Notes: a model not told the origin generated them from the sequence alone. 64,000 nt of DNA from Tenacibaculum singaporense (GCF_003867015.1 NZ_CP032548.1:1493001-1557000), one strand, 5' to 3'; counted from the first letter of the stretch, positions 41,301-50,295 are shown. Program-made: numbers and translations.

Positions 41301-41376
41301 AGAAATGGTAAAAAATGAACTTTGGCATGAAGTAGAAGAAAATCAAAACGAAATAGTAGATAAAACAGTTATTTAA
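38326..41376 (+). CDS. NRPS5: degenerate C-A(Asn)-T
   Basis: 1016-aa NRPS. Residues ~1-430 are a C-domain fold in which the HHxxxDG motif is replaced by YSLWADS (near residue 125), so both histidines are lost and condensation activity is unlikely. A ~440-900 with YTSGSTGKPKG and YGPTE; eye-read code DLTKIGEVG, identical to the Asn domain of NRPS3. T ~925-995 with IGGDSIKA, phosphopantetheine Ser ~959. The active C domain at the end of NRPS4 could supply condensation in trans. The gene lies between a TauD-like oxygenase and a CmlA-type hydroxylase, 19 bp before the latter, so its carrier-bound Asn is a candidate for beta-hydroxylation (inference). Ends with a T domain and an acidic tail. Confidence 0.92.
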   Translation: MNLELSGNGYEFSENQKNLWLIGNKNLNNFFNEIVLQFSDKVKSEVLMNSLRKLLNENEVLRARVLSLDNYKYPLQKIEDVKLEVYESADPDYNKAYNPENDSPIRFKIVKKDDFIDELHVKIYSLWADSFSIVNFTNQLSSFLESKKEEEKEKIEYTKFCAWQNELLKEEDEEARLFWKNKKYNFNEKVYPFVNTKKGDFAVEKRKLVKIVGKKYEDLKKIVKEHNSSIEDFLFYKWSEYLRLFKKQELTIGYIPFLRNYDELKNTFGYVNKTVPITCFKNEGDTQNESIENLIKEVKEVKEWSDYFTLNREINSNDNEARIFKYCFEYIEFTDQKKIVVKDFSSIQDPFELKLSCVDYGDRIELELYFNIGNIHEKDCEVITSQTKEYFQSLAQKTVITNVENEIINKVNNTNKELVVGKNVINLIEERADECPNDVALIVEGKNISYKELEEKVNRLANYLVSKKNIIPGKGVAILMKPSEWSIISALSVLKAGAYYIPIDESYPKDRVNYILNDVQCELLISCDESVDRFEFENINILIPNKIQDYDNDSTYPINLIREDSIAYCIYTSGSTGKPKGCLVSHKNLYNYINWANEFYFSNDNLGNFGFITSMSFDLTVTSVFSPLTRGKRITIFNEESIVNTIKKAFIDFNIDTLKLTPAHLTLLNELNLESTPIKKIICGGEQLKANHIDVVKKISNTIQLYNEYGPTETTVGCVAKKIDLESKEKILIGKPIANTQVTILNEEGERCPIGVSGEILISGNGVAQGYLNNNELTSEKFIKSNFSEEERSYKSGDIGRWLSNGEIEYVGRIDNQVKVNGYRIELQEIENLLNKRENINEAIVLVKQNNDLEKEIIAFIKTEEELSENELRGFLENSLPEYMIPDLFIKVENFPLTINGKIDTIKLLSTTSENVITSSMYVAPSNEIEEKLVEIWENILRREKIGVEDDFFSIGGDSIKAVRIVSEIQQQFNAKVDLIVLFQEPTIKGLAEMVKNELWHEVEENQNEIVDKTVI

Positions 41377-41395
41377 CTATTTAAAAAATAAAGAA

Positions 41396-42991
41396 ATGAA
41401 TACTAAATATTATTTAAAGTCAAATGTAGCAATTGAAGCTCTTATAGATAGATGGTACGCTTGGTCACATTTAATGTATCCTCCTACAGCAGGGTTAAAC
41501 ATTAAAGAAAGACATTTAAAAATAATGGAATCATACATAAAAAACCCAAGAATTCATGCAGCAGCAGTAAAAAAAACTGAAATGTTGGGAGGACCATTTA
41601 TAGATTATGATGGAGGTAGAGTAGAAGAAATAGAAGAGTTGTATAAAGAAACACTAAACAAAAGAGCTAGTCTTTTAGAACTTAACACTGCATTTGAAGA
41701 ATTAAATGAAATGTTAAAAAGTGAAGCCATTGGTTACTCTTTAGATCCATTATATGAAAAGGTTCCAGATCTATTAAAAGGATATGTTGAGTTGTATTAT
41801 GATTTAAATAATAGAGCAAATTTTAGAATCTATGAATCTCTTTTTTATAGTAGTGAATATTATGATGAAAGTACACAATCTATTTCTCTTCAGTTGGTAG
41901 AGTCTGATAATGCTAGATCTTTTGTTTTAAGTACTCCAAGACTAGACGATGAAAATTTAATTCATCTTCAAATAGCATTTAAAGAGAAGGTTATAGATGA
42001 ACTTTTTAAGATGAAGAAGATACCTGGAGACTATGATTATATAAAAAATGCTTTAGGAATAAAACCAGAACAAGAAGAGCTTTTTAAAAGTTTTTTTACA
42101 ACGGAACCACCTAAAAACTTCAAAAAATATACAGGTTCAGGAATTCGAACTAGATATTTTGGACATGCAAGTGTTTTAGTAGAAACTAATGAAATCTCGA
42201 TTTTAGTTGATCCAGTTATTAGTTATGATGGTTACGAAACAGACATAAGCAGGTATACAGTTAATGATTTACCAGAAATGATAGACTATGTACTTATCAC
42301 TCATAACCATCAAGACCATATTTTATTTGAAACTTTATTACAATTAAGACATAGAATAAAAAATATAGTTGTTCCAAGTGGAAGTAAAGGAAATATTCAA
42401 GACCCTAGTTTAAGATTAATGTTAAATAAGATAGGTTTTTTTAATGTTATTGAGTTAGATGAAATGGAGTCTATAGAGTTAGATAGGTGTAGTATTACAG
42501 GTTTACCTTTTTTAGGAGAGCATTGTGATTTAGATATCAGAAGTAAACTTTGTTTTCACGTTGGTCTTCATAATAATTTTAATGTTCTTTTTGTAGCTGA
42601 TTCATGTAATATAGAACCAAAAATATATGAAAGAGTTCAAAAAGTTATCGGTAATGTAGATGTATTGTTTTTAGGAATGGAATGTGATGGTGCGCCTTTA
42701 TCATGGGTGTATGGACCATTATTATATGATAAATTAGAAAGAGATAAAGATCTTTCTAGACGTTTGGCAGGAAGTGATTACGAACAAGGTATGTCATTAA
42801 TTAACATATTTAATCCTAAGAATGTTTTTGTCTATGCTATGGGATTAGAACCATGGCTTGAATTTATAAGCTCTATCAGATATACAGACGAATCTAGACC
42901 AATAAAAGAATCAAACAAACTCGTGGCTAAGTGTATTGAAATGGGGAAAGATGCTGAAAGATTGTTTGGAGAAAAAACAATAGAATACTAA
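41396..42991 (+). CDS. CmlA-type diiron beta-hydroxylase (metallo-beta-lactamase fold)
   Basis: 531 aa, essentially the length of CmlA of chloramphenicol biosynthesis (532 aa), which beta-hydroxylates an aminoacyl group on an NRPS carrier domain. An N-terminal ~240-residue all-new domain precedes a metallo-beta-lactamase fold. Metal ligands seen: His303, His305, Asp307, His308 in HNHQDH, Glu375 in LGEHCD and Asp402 in VADSC. These correspond in order and spacing to the diiron ligands known for CmlA. The presence of the Glu ligand and the CmlA-length N-terminus argues against an ordinary MBL hydrolase. Located 19 bp after NRPS5, so carrier-bound Asn is the first candidate; Tyr of NRPS3 is an alternative. 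Two chemically different beta-hydroxylases flank one A-T protein here. Confidence 0.88.
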   Translation: MNTKYYLKSNVAIEALIDRWYAWSHLMYPPTAGLNIKERHLKIMESYIKNPRIHAAAVKKTEMLGGPFIDYDGGRVEEIEELYKETLNKRASLLELNTAFEELNEMLKSEAIGYSLDPLYEKVPDLLKGYVELYYDLNNRANFRIYESLFYSSEYYDESTQSISLQLVESDNARSFVLSTPRLDDENLIHLQIAFKEKVIDELFKMKKIPGDYDYIKNALGIKPEQEELFKSFFTTEPPKNFKKYTGSGIRTRYFGHASVLVETNEISILVDPVISYDGYETDISRYTVNDLPEMIDYVLITHNHQDHILFETLLQLRHRIKNIVVPSGSKGNIQDPSLRLMLNKIGFFNVIELDEMESIELDRCSITGLPFLGEHCDLDIRSKLCFHVGLHNNFNVLFVADSCNIEPKIYERVQKVIGNVDVLFLGMECDGAPLSWVYGPLLYDKLERDKDLSRRLAGSDYEQGMSLINIFNPKNVFVYAMGLEPWLEFISSIRYTDESRPIKESNKLVAKCIEMGKDAERLFGEKTIEY

Positions 42992-43020
42992 TAACCTATT
43001 TCAATTAATACATAGATATT

Positions 43021-46000
43021 ATGGAAACAGCAAAAAAAATAATCTCTGAATTAAGGGAAGAAAAAATTCATTTAAAGTTAAACTCTGATGATACAATAGA
43101 AATTGCTTCATATGATAAAGGTTTAACCCCAGAACTCATAGAAAAAATTAAAACTAATAAAGAAATTTTAGTTACGTTTTTAAAAAGTAAAAGTTCTGGT
43201 TTTAGTAAAATTCAAAAATTATCAGAAACTGAAAAATATGAATTGTCTTCAGCTCAAATGAGGCTATGGGTAATAGATCGTTTTGAAGGTAAAACATCTG
43301 CATTTAATATGCCTTTTCATATGCCTCTAAAAGAAAAAATTGATATAACGAGTTTTAATAAGGCTATTCTTTCAGTAATAGAAAGACATGAAATTTTAAG
43401 AACAGTTTTTCAAGAAGATGAAGATGGGAAGGTATGGCAAAAAATAATTCCAGTCCAAGGTTTAAATTTTTCTGTGGATTATAAAGACTTTAGGCGAAGT
43501 GGTTCCCCTCAAAAAGAAGTTGAAGACTATATAAAAAATGATTCAATTTTACCTTTTGATTTAGAAAAAGGCCCTTTGCTAAGAATATCGTTGCTTCAAA
43601 CGTCTGATGAATATTTTGAACTGTATTATAATATGCATCATATAATAAGTGACGGATGGTCTTTACTAGTTTTATCTAAGGACGTTTTAGCGTTTTATAA
43701 TAGCTACAAAAATAACGTTAAAGTAGAGTTAGAACCTCTAGAGATTCAGTATAAAGATTACGCTGCATGGCAATTAGATAAGTTAAGTAACGATGAAACT
43801 GAAAAAGCAAAGACATATTGGTTAAATAAACTTTCTGGAGATATCCCTATACTTGATTTGCCTACAGATAAAGATCGCCCTAAATCTAAGACATATAAAG
43901 GGAACAGTTTAGAGGCATATATAAGCCCTAAAGTAACCAGAGAAATAAAAGAAATAACTCAAAAACAAGGAGGAAGCTTGTTTATGGGGATTGTAGCAGC
44001 TTTGAAGATATTACTATATAAATATACATCTGAAAAAGATATTACTATTGGAACACCTGTACATGGTAGGGATAGAACTGAATTAGAAAACCAAATTGGT
44101 TTCTATTTAAATATTCTACCATTAAGAAATCAAGTAATTCCAGATGAAACTTTCGAAGAATTTTTTGGCAGAATAAAACAAACAACTCTAGAGGCTTATA
44201 AATATCAAGCATATCCATTTGATCGTTTAGTCCAGGATTTAAAAGTGAGTTATGACATGAGTCGTAGTCCAATTTTTGATATCTCAGTAACTTATAACAA
44301 TATTGCTTCAAACTTAGATACGGTAAGCGAAAGTGAGTTAGATGAAATTAAAGTATTGGGAGATAGTCAATGTAAAAATGACTTAGAGTTGCATTTTCAA
44401 GAAGTTGATGGTTGTATTTCTTTTGGAGTAAATTATAACTCAGATGTTTATGAACAGGATATTATTATGAACTTTATGAATCATTTTAAAAATATCCTAA
44501 GTAATATCTCAGATAATCCTTCTATAAAAACAAAAGATGTAGAATATTTGTCTAAAAATGAAACTGAAAAACTTCTAAGTGCTTTTAATAGCAATGAAAT
44601 AGATGTAGACACATCTAAGACAGTTTTAACATTGTTTAGTGAGTTTTCATCAGTAAACCCGGACAAAAGGGCGATTCAATTCAAGGATAAAAGTTTATCA
44701 TATAAAGAACTCGATTTAGCATCAAATAAAGTAGCAAACTTTTTAAAAGAAGAATTTAATATTAAGCCAAACGATATTGTTGGAATTCAACTTGACCGTA
44801 ATGAGTGGATGATAATTGCAATTTTAGGTGTGATGAAATCAGGAGCAGCTTATGTTCCCATAAATCCAATGTTGCCTACATCTCGAAAGAAACATATTGT
44901 AAAAGAAACAAATTCAAAAGCATTAATCACTGAAGCAAATTATATTTTTGATTTAGATTTTTTTGATGGAAATGTTTTTGCAATTGATGTTGAGTTTGAT
45001 TCATTAGAAAATGATGAAGCTATTGTAGAAGAGAGCTCAGATAGTGATTTAGCTTATGTTATTTATACATCTGGATCAACAGGAGACCCTAAAGGAGTTA
45101 TGGTATCTCATGGCAGTTTATTAAATTCTATAATATCTCGAAATGAATTTTATACAAGTATAGATTCAATACTTGCCATAACCCCATTTTCATTTGATGC
45201 TTCAATTGGGTTATATTGGAATGCTTTAACTACAGGGGCAGTATACCATATTTTAGATGAGGGGAGCTTAAAGAACCCAGATTTTATTGTAAAGTATTTA
45301 ATAGAAAATAGAATTAAATGTTTATGCAATCCGCCTTCGCTTTATCAACTTATTATAAAAGAAGAATCTTACACAAATATAAATTTAGAAAGAGTTATTC
45401 TAGGAGGAGAGGTAATTCATACTAATTTGGTCGATAAGCATTTTGAAATAATTCCTGAATGTAGAATGTTTAATGAATATGGACCAAGTGAAAATACTAT
45501 TTGGACAACAGTAAAAGAAATTACAAAAGGAGGAAGTGTAAATATTGGTAAGCCAATACATAATAACTATATCTATATTTTAGATGAGGAAAAAAAATTA
45601 ATACCAATAAAAGGGAAAGGAGAAATTTATGTTGGCGGACAAAATTTGGCTAAAGGATACATCAATAATACAAAATTAACAGAAGAGAAGTTTATTGAAA
45701 ACCCATTCCGAAAAGGAGAATTAATGTATAGAACTGGAGATTTTGGGAAATGGACAAAAAATGGAGAAATTGAATTCATAGGAAGAGAAGATAACCAAGT
45801 AAAAGTAAGAGGTTTTAGAGTTGAATTAGGTGAAATAGAGAGAGAGCTCCAAAAGAAAGAGGAAATTAATGAGTCTAAAGTTTTAGTTTATAAAAATAAT
45901 GTAAATCAGAATGAACTAATAGCATACTTCGTTGGAGAAAAAGACCAAAGTTTAAAAGAACTAAAAGAGTTTTTGTTGGAAAAATTACCTGAATATATGA

Positions 46001-46362
46001 TTCCAGATAAATACGTTAAACTGGATAAATTTCCACTAACAAGAAATGGTAAAATTGACAGTAAAAAATTATTAGAACTAAAAGGTAATTTAATTTTAAG
46101 TGGAGTTGAGTACATCGCACCAGAAACAGAAACAGAAAAATTGTTAGAAGAGGTAATTAAAAATATTTTGGGAGTCGAAAAAGTTAGTATGGAGGATGAT
46201 TTTTTCTTTTTAGGAGGAAATTCTTTGAAGTTAATCGAACTTATATCAAAATTAAAACAATTAGGATTTAATTTAAATATAGCAGAAGTAGTTAAAAAAC
46301 CAAAAGTAAAGCAAATAGCTAGTCTTTTAGAGGAAGTTGTTTTCGAGGAAAATATAATTTAA
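43021..46362 (+). CDS. NRPS6: docking-C-A-T
   Basis: 1113-aa single-module NRPS. A TubC-type docking domain occupies residues ~1-55 (like NRPS4), then C ~70-500 (HHIISDG near 205), A ~520-990 and T ~1020-1090 (LGGNSLKL, Ser ~1067). Motifs TSGSTGDPKG, YGPSE and NGKIDSKK are intact. The eye-read pocket code DAGCIGEIW matches no common code I recall, so no substrate is assigned. The docking domain indicates that it receives a chain from another protein, plausibly NRPS5, whose gene lies upstream across the CmlA-like gene. It ends on a T domain with no C, TE or reductase. Confidence 0.93.
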   Translation: METAKKIISELREEKIHLKLNSDDTIEIASYDKGLTPELIEKIKTNKEILVTFLKSKSSGFSKIQKLSETEKYELSSAQMRLWVIDRFEGKTSAFNMPFHMPLKEKIDITSFNKAILSVIERHEILRTVFQEDEDGKVWQKIIPVQGLNFSVDYKDFRRSGSPQKEVEDYIKNDSILPFDLEKGPLLRISLLQTSDEYFELYYNMHHIISDGWSLLVLSKDVLAFYNSYKNNVKVELEPLEIQYKDYAAWQLDKLSNDETEKAKTYWLNKLSGDIPILDLPTDKDRPKSKTYKGNSLEAYISPKVTREIKEITQKQGGSLFMGIVAALKILLYKYTSEKDITIGTPVHGRDRTELENQIGFYLNILPLRNQVIPDETFEEFFGRIKQTTLEAYKYQAYPFDRLVQDLKVSYDMSRSPIFDISVTYNNIASNLDTVSESELDEIKVLGDSQCKNDLELHFQEVDGCISFGVNYNSDVYEQDIIMNFMNHFKNILSNISDNPSIKTKDVEYLSKNETEKLLSAFNSNEIDVDTSKTVLTLFSEFSSVNPDKRAIQFKDKSLSYKELDLASNKVANFLKEEFNIKPNDIVGIQLDRNEWMIIAILGVMKSGAAYVPINPMLPTSRKKHIVKETNSKALITEANYIFDLDFFDGNVFAIDVEFDSLENDEAIVEESSDSDLAYVIYTSGSTGDPKGVMVSHGSLLNSIISRNEFYTSIDSILAITPFSFDASIGLYWNALTTGAVYHILDEGSLKNPDFIVKYLIENRIKCLCNPPSLYQLIIKEESYTNINLERVILGGEVIHTNLVDKHFEIIPECRMFNEYGPSENTIWTTVKEITKGGSVNIGKPIHNNYIYILDEEKKLIPIKGKGEIYVGGQNLAKGYINNTKLTEEKFIENPFRKGELMYRTGDFGKWTKNGEIEFIGREDNQVKVRGFRVELGEIERELQKKEEINESKVLVYKNNVNQNELIAYFVGEKDQSLKELKEFLLEKLPEYMIPDKYVKLDKFPLTRNGKIDSKKLLELKGNLILSGVEYIAPETETEKLLEEVIKNILGVEKVSMEDDFFFLGGNSLKLIELISKLKQLGFNLNIAEVVKKPKVKQIASLLEEVVFEENII

Positions 46363-46387
46363 AAATATAGGCATTAAACATATAAAG

Positions 46388-46414
46388 TCAATCCTTGTTT
46401 TGGAAACGAGTTGA
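46388..46414 (+). other. Hairpin in the gap after NRPS6
   Basis: TCAA and CTTGTTT (with a 2-nt bulge between) pair with AAACGAG and TTGA around a TGG loop, in the 75-bp gap before the stand-alone C-like gene. No T-tract. Third such hairpin in a gap of this locus; function unproven. Confidence 0.3.
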
Positions 46415-46437
46415 TTAATGCAGAAAATAATTGAAGA

Positions 46438-47760
46438 ATGATTGAAAATAAAAAAGAAAGTAAAACTACTTTTCAAAACGATTTGAATATTGGTGATATA
46501 TTTTCTATTTCTGAAAATCAAAAGTCCTTATTAAAAGATTTAAAGGCAGTTTCTATTTTATCACCTACAAGAGTACCATATTTCAATGAAGAGGAATTAG
46601 AAATTAAAATACGTGAATTCCTAGCTGTTTACCCTGAATTGTGTGTAAAGTATATAAATAAAGAGGGAGAAATAAAACAGCAATTTGTAGGAGCTGAAAA
46701 GGTTTTATTAGACATAACTTATAAAAAAATAGACAAAGAGATTGATGAACAAAAATTAATCTCTGAAGGGACTTCTTTTTTGAAAAGAGATTGTGATTTT
46801 TTTAAAGGGGAGCTAATACGGGTTATTATTTATGATGATGTACGTAAAAAGGATGAGTTAGTTATTGTTTTAGGAATTCATTATTCTCTAATAGATATGC
46901 AAACGAATATGATGTTAAGTAAAAACCTTTTTACATTCTTCAACAATCAAAAATATGATCAAAATTATATATCAAGTTTATTTTTTGCTGAGTGGCAAAA
47001 AAAGTATCTCGAAACAGAAAAAGCAAAAGAAAAAAAGCAGTTTTGGATTGACTTAGTAAAGAAGGCTAATTTAACTAAAGATAAGAATCATGATTTTGAA
47101 AGTCAACAAACATTTGTTTCTCAAAAATTAATAATAAAGGGAAGTGATTTTGAAAATATGAGATTTTTAGTAAGAGAAGTTAACTTACCCTTAACAGGAA
47201 TTTTAATGACACTACATCAAAGAATATTGAACATAGCTTTTCCTAACAATAGAGGGATACAGTTGATAAGGGTAGACGGACGAGAACAAGTTTTTGATGA
47301 TTTTGATATTAAAAAAGTACTAGGAATGGTAGCCAATTCATTACCTATACCAATAGTAAAAGAAAATAAGATGTCACGAAGCTTAATTTTTGACGTATAT
47401 ATAGCATATTGTAATGCAAGATTAAATCAAGATATTCCTTATGAAGTAATTAAGAATGAAATTTTGTCAAAAGACAAAGTAAATATAGATAATCACATTT
47501 TAGGACTTTATAATTATATATCACTTGAGCATATAAAAAGAGAGTATGATAAAGAAACGTTTTTAGGTAATCAGCTGTTTTATGAAAAAAAGAAACAACT
47601 GAATCAAGAAAAACCAATAAACCTTTACAATATCTTATATGAAAATTCTCTTGAGGTAGAAATGACTTGTAGATTAGATGTTTACGAGAAAAATAAGAGT
47701 TTACTTAATTTAAATTATTTGATATCAAACGAATTAATCAATGCCCTACAAAAGGATTAA
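46438..47760 (+). CDS. Stand-alone condensation-like protein with altered active site
   Basis: 440 aa, the length of one C domain, with a C-domain layout: 'SENQKSLLKD' near residue 24-33 at the C1 position, the catalytic-loop region 'GIHYSLIDMQTN' (~residues 155-166) in place of HHxxxDG, a 'FFAEWQKKYLE..KKQFW' stretch as in C domains, and 'VLGMVANSLPI' matching the 'QIGxxxNTLxL' motif. The second, catalytic His is Tyr and the Gly is Met, so ordinary peptide-bond formation is doubtful. It has no A or T domain. Options: a scaffold or recruitment platform for the tailoring oxygenases, a trans-acting acyltransferase with another base, or a decayed domain. It lies between NRPS6 and the receptor gene in the same orientation and looks intact. 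Function not known. Confidence 0.75.
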   Translation: MIENKKESKTTFQNDLNIGDIFSISENQKSLLKDLKAVSILSPTRVPYFNEEELEIKIREFLAVYPELCVKYINKEGEIKQQFVGAEKVLLDITYKKIDKEIDEQKLISEGTSFLKRDCDFFKGELIRVIIYDDVRKKDELVIVLGIHYSLIDMQTNMMLSKNLFTFFNNQKYDQNYISSLFFAEWQKKYLETEKAKEKKQFWIDLVKKANLTKDKNHDFESQQTFVSQKLIIKGSDFENMRFLVREVNLPLTGILMTLHQRILNIAFPNNRGIQLIRVDGREQVFDDFDIKKVLGMVANSLPIPIVKENKMSRSLIFDVYIAYCNARLNQDIPYEVIKNEILSKDKVNIDNHILGLYNYISLEHIKREYDKETFLGNQLFYEKKKQLNQEKPINLYNILYENSLEVEMTCRLDVYEKNKSLLNLNYLISNELINALQKD

Positions 47761-47802
47761 TAATTATTTAAACTATAAACTAAAAATTAACTTAAAAATC
47801 TT

Positions 47803-50283
47803 ATGATTAACCTGAAAAACAAATTACATAAAGCAGTTGTTTTATGTATGTATATAATACCAATTGTAGTTTTTTCACAAAAAAAAATAAAAGAAAAAGA
47901 TGAAGTAAAAACCATATCAAACTCCAATACTATTTTTTCACAAAAAAAAATAAAAGGAAAAGTAAAAGATGAAGTGGGAGCTGTACCATATGCCAATGTT
48001 GTTTTGATGAATGGTAAAGATGAAATTATAGCAGGAAGCGTTACCTCTGAAGATGGTAGTTTTGAAATAGAAGCGAATAAAGGAGTGTATGTATTATCAA
48101 TAACTTATGTTGGATATAAAGTTTACAAACAACAATTAGAATTATTAGAAAATATGGAGTTACAACCAATTTTTTTAGAGGAAGAAAAAACCGAATTAGG
48201 AGAAGTAACAGTTGTAGCTAAAAGAAAATTGATTAGGAGAAAAACTGATAGATTAGTATATAATATTGAAAGTAATATAGCAGCAGCAGGTGGTGATGCT
48301 TTAGATGCTTTAAAGATAGCACCAGGAGTGACAGTCAATGGAAACAATATTTCAATTATAGGGAAAAGTAATATGAGAGTGATGATTGATGGAAGAATCA
48401 TTCAACTCTCTGGAGAAGCTTTAATGAGTTTTATATCATCTATACCCACAGATGATATAAAAGAAATAGAAATAATTACCAACCCACCAGCTAAGTATGA
48501 AGCTGAAGGAAATAGTGGTTTGATTAACATTATTTACAAGAAAGGAAGAAAAAATTCTTGGAATAACAGAACATCATTAACTTATTTCCAGTCTTTTTTA
48601 CCACGATTTACTTTGAGAAATAATTTCACTTACCAAAAAGACAAATTAAGTTTGATTTTAAGTCTGAGTGGTACTAAAGGAAATACAATTATTGATAGAG
48701 AAGGAAAAATTTTTTATTCTTCAGGACCTTGGGTAATTTCAAGAAGAGATAAATGGAACAATGAAAATTTATCAGGTAGATTGATGCTTGATTACGACGT
48801 AAGTAAAAATTCTACAATTGGTTTTCAGTATTTAGGTAATCTAAGTAATCCAGATCCAAGTCAAACAACCTCTTCGAAAACAAAGATCTTTAATAACGCA
48901 ATGGTAGTTGACTCTTTATTAAATAATAAAGGTAGAAGTAAACAGCAAAAGTATAATCATTCATTAAACTTACATTTTAAGACGAAAATTGATGAAAAAG
49001 GAAAAAACTTATCTACAGATTTAGATTATTTTACATACAATTCTGATAATGATAGAAATGTAAATACAAAGAGTTATACCAACGATGGAGATTTCTTAAA
49101 TAATATTTTTTCAAACAAGAATGTTTCTAATCAAAAAATTGAAAACTTTAGTGTAAAGCTGGATATGGAGTATCCTTTAAGAGCATTCAATTTATCTTAT
49201 GGAGTTAAAGCTAGTTTTACTAAAAGCGAGTATAAAACGGATAATTTTAATACTTTATCAGGGACACCAGAATTAATTGTAAATGATTCTGATGATTTTG
49301 AATATACAGAGAATAATCAAGCAGTATATATCAATGGTTCTAAAAAGTTTAATGAAAAATGGAATGGACAGTTAGGATTGAGAATGGAAAACACTCAAAC
49401 TAAAGGAATATCAAACGTGTTAAATCAGACAAATACTAATGATTATATTAGGGTTTTTCCTACTTTATATATTAGTTATAAAATGAATGAGAAAAACAAT
49501 TTTTCTTTTAACTATGGAAGGAGAATAAGCAGACCTTTATATTATCAATTAAATCCAGCGAGAACATATATTAGTAATGTTAATTTTATAGAAGGGAATC
49601 CTCAATTAAAACCTTCATTTACTGATAATTTAGAGTTTATTCATACTTATAAAAGTAATTGGATTACAACTTTATTTTTTAGTGTAGAGAATGATGGATT
49701 TGGGGAAATAGCTGATATTGACGATACTACTAATGAGCAATTTTTTAAGCATCAGAATTTCTATACCCATTACAATTATGGAATATCTGAATATTACACT
49801 TTTGATAAGCTCTCATGGTGGGAAAGTCAAAATAGTGTATACTTAATAGGAAATAAAACAAATTTATCTATTTCAGAAGGAATCATAGCTAAGCCTCAAA
49901 ACGGATTTAGATTTTATGGATCAACAAATAATACCTTCACTTTAAACTCTAAAAGAACAATTAAAGCCCAAATAAATTATTGGTATAGTTCAGCATTCAA
50001 GAATAATCTATTTGAATATAGTGAGAGTCATGAGTTAGATCTAGCACTAAAGTTTAATATCTCAAAAAATAGTTGGCAATTATCAATGGGAGTATATGAT
50101 ATATTTAATACAAGCCCTAGAAAATCGACTTCTTTTACTAATAATATTAAACAAACCCAAAAGATGTTTCCAAGTAATAGGAATTTTAGAGCGACATTGA
50201 CTTACAATTTCGGAAATAAAAAAGTAAGAGTAAATCAAAGAAATTTTGGTAATGAAGAAGAAAAAGGAAGGGCCGGAAATTAA
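47803..50283 (+). CDS. Outer-membrane beta-barrel, TonB-dependent receptor-like
   Basis: 826 aa. N-terminal signal peptide (hydrophobic stretch to ~25, cleavage near FSQ), a carboxypeptidase-D regulatory-like beta-sandwich (~50-130: 'GKVKDEVGAVPYANVVL', 'VTSEDGSFEI', 'SITYVGYK'), a plug-like region (~135-235, 'LGEVTVVAKR', 'ITNPPAKYEAEGNSG') and a C-terminal barrel rich in alternating aromatic strands, ending 'RATLTYNFGNKK'. This layout fits the outer-membrane beta-barrel family of Bacteroidota related to TonB-dependent receptors. Embedded in an NRPS operon beside an exporter, it may take up the metal-loaded or free product, or act in self-recognition (inference). A 63-bp-spaced repeat sits just after the signal peptide. 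Confidence 0.88.
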   Translation: MINLKNKLHKAVVLCMYIIPIVVFSQKKIKEKDEVKTISNSNTIFSQKKIKGKVKDEVGAVPYANVVLMNGKDEIIAGSVTSEDGSFEIEANKGVYVLSITYVGYKVYKQQLELLENMELQPIFLEEEKTELGEVTVVAKRKLIRRKTDRLVYNIESNIAAAGGDALDALKIAPGVTVNGNNISIIGKSNMRVMIDGRIIQLSGEALMSFISSIPTDDIKEIEIITNPPAKYEAEGNSGLINIIYKKGRKNSWNNRTSLTYFQSFLPRFTLRNNFTYQKDKLSLILSLSGTKGNTIIDREGKIFYSSGPWVISRRDKWNNENLSGRLMLDYDVSKNSTIGFQYLGNLSNPDPSQTTSSKTKIFNNAMVVDSLLNNKGRSKQQKYNHSLNLHFKTKIDEKGKNLSTDLDYFTYNSDNDRNVNTKSYTNDGDFLNNIFSNKNVSNQKIENFSVKLDMEYPLRAFNLSYGVKASFTKSEYKTDNFNTLSGTPELIVNDSDDFEYTENNQAVYINGSKKFNEKWNGQLGLRMENTQTKGISNVLNQTNTNDYIRVFPTLYISYKMNEKNNFSFNYGRRISRPLYYQLNPARTYISNVNFIEGNPQLKPSFTDNLEFIHTYKSNWITTLFFSVENDGFGEIADIDDTTNEQFFKHQNFYTHYNYGISEYYTFDKLSWWESQNSVYLIGNKTNLSISEGIIAKPQNGFRFYGSTNNTFTLNSKRTIKAQINYWYSSAFKNNLFEYSESHELDLALKFNISKNSWQLSMGVYDIFNTSPRKSTSFTNNIKQTQKMFPSNRNFRATLTYNFGNKKVRVNQRNFGNEEEKGRAGN
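47870..47956 (+). repeat. Direct repeat with A9 tracts in the receptor N-terminus
   Basis: Two 24-bp copies (47870-47893 and 47933-47956; six T, CAC, nine A, TAAAAG) lie 63 bp apart, so FSQKKIK is encoded twice and 21 residues are inserted in frame after the signal peptide. Each copy contains a coding A9 homopolymer, a potential slippage site. Read directly from the sequence. Confidence 0.85.
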
Positions 50284-50295
50284 AAAATAAAAATA

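Noticed and set aside
38326..41376. NRPS5 as the starter module of the line
   Set aside because: A dead N-terminal C could suit a loading module, but the terminal C of NRPS4 and the gene order favour an internal position; left open.
41396..42991. Plain metallo-beta-lactamase-fold hydrolase (resistance)
   Set aside because: Length, N-terminal domain and the Glu375/Asp402 ligands fit CmlA-type diiron oxygenases better.
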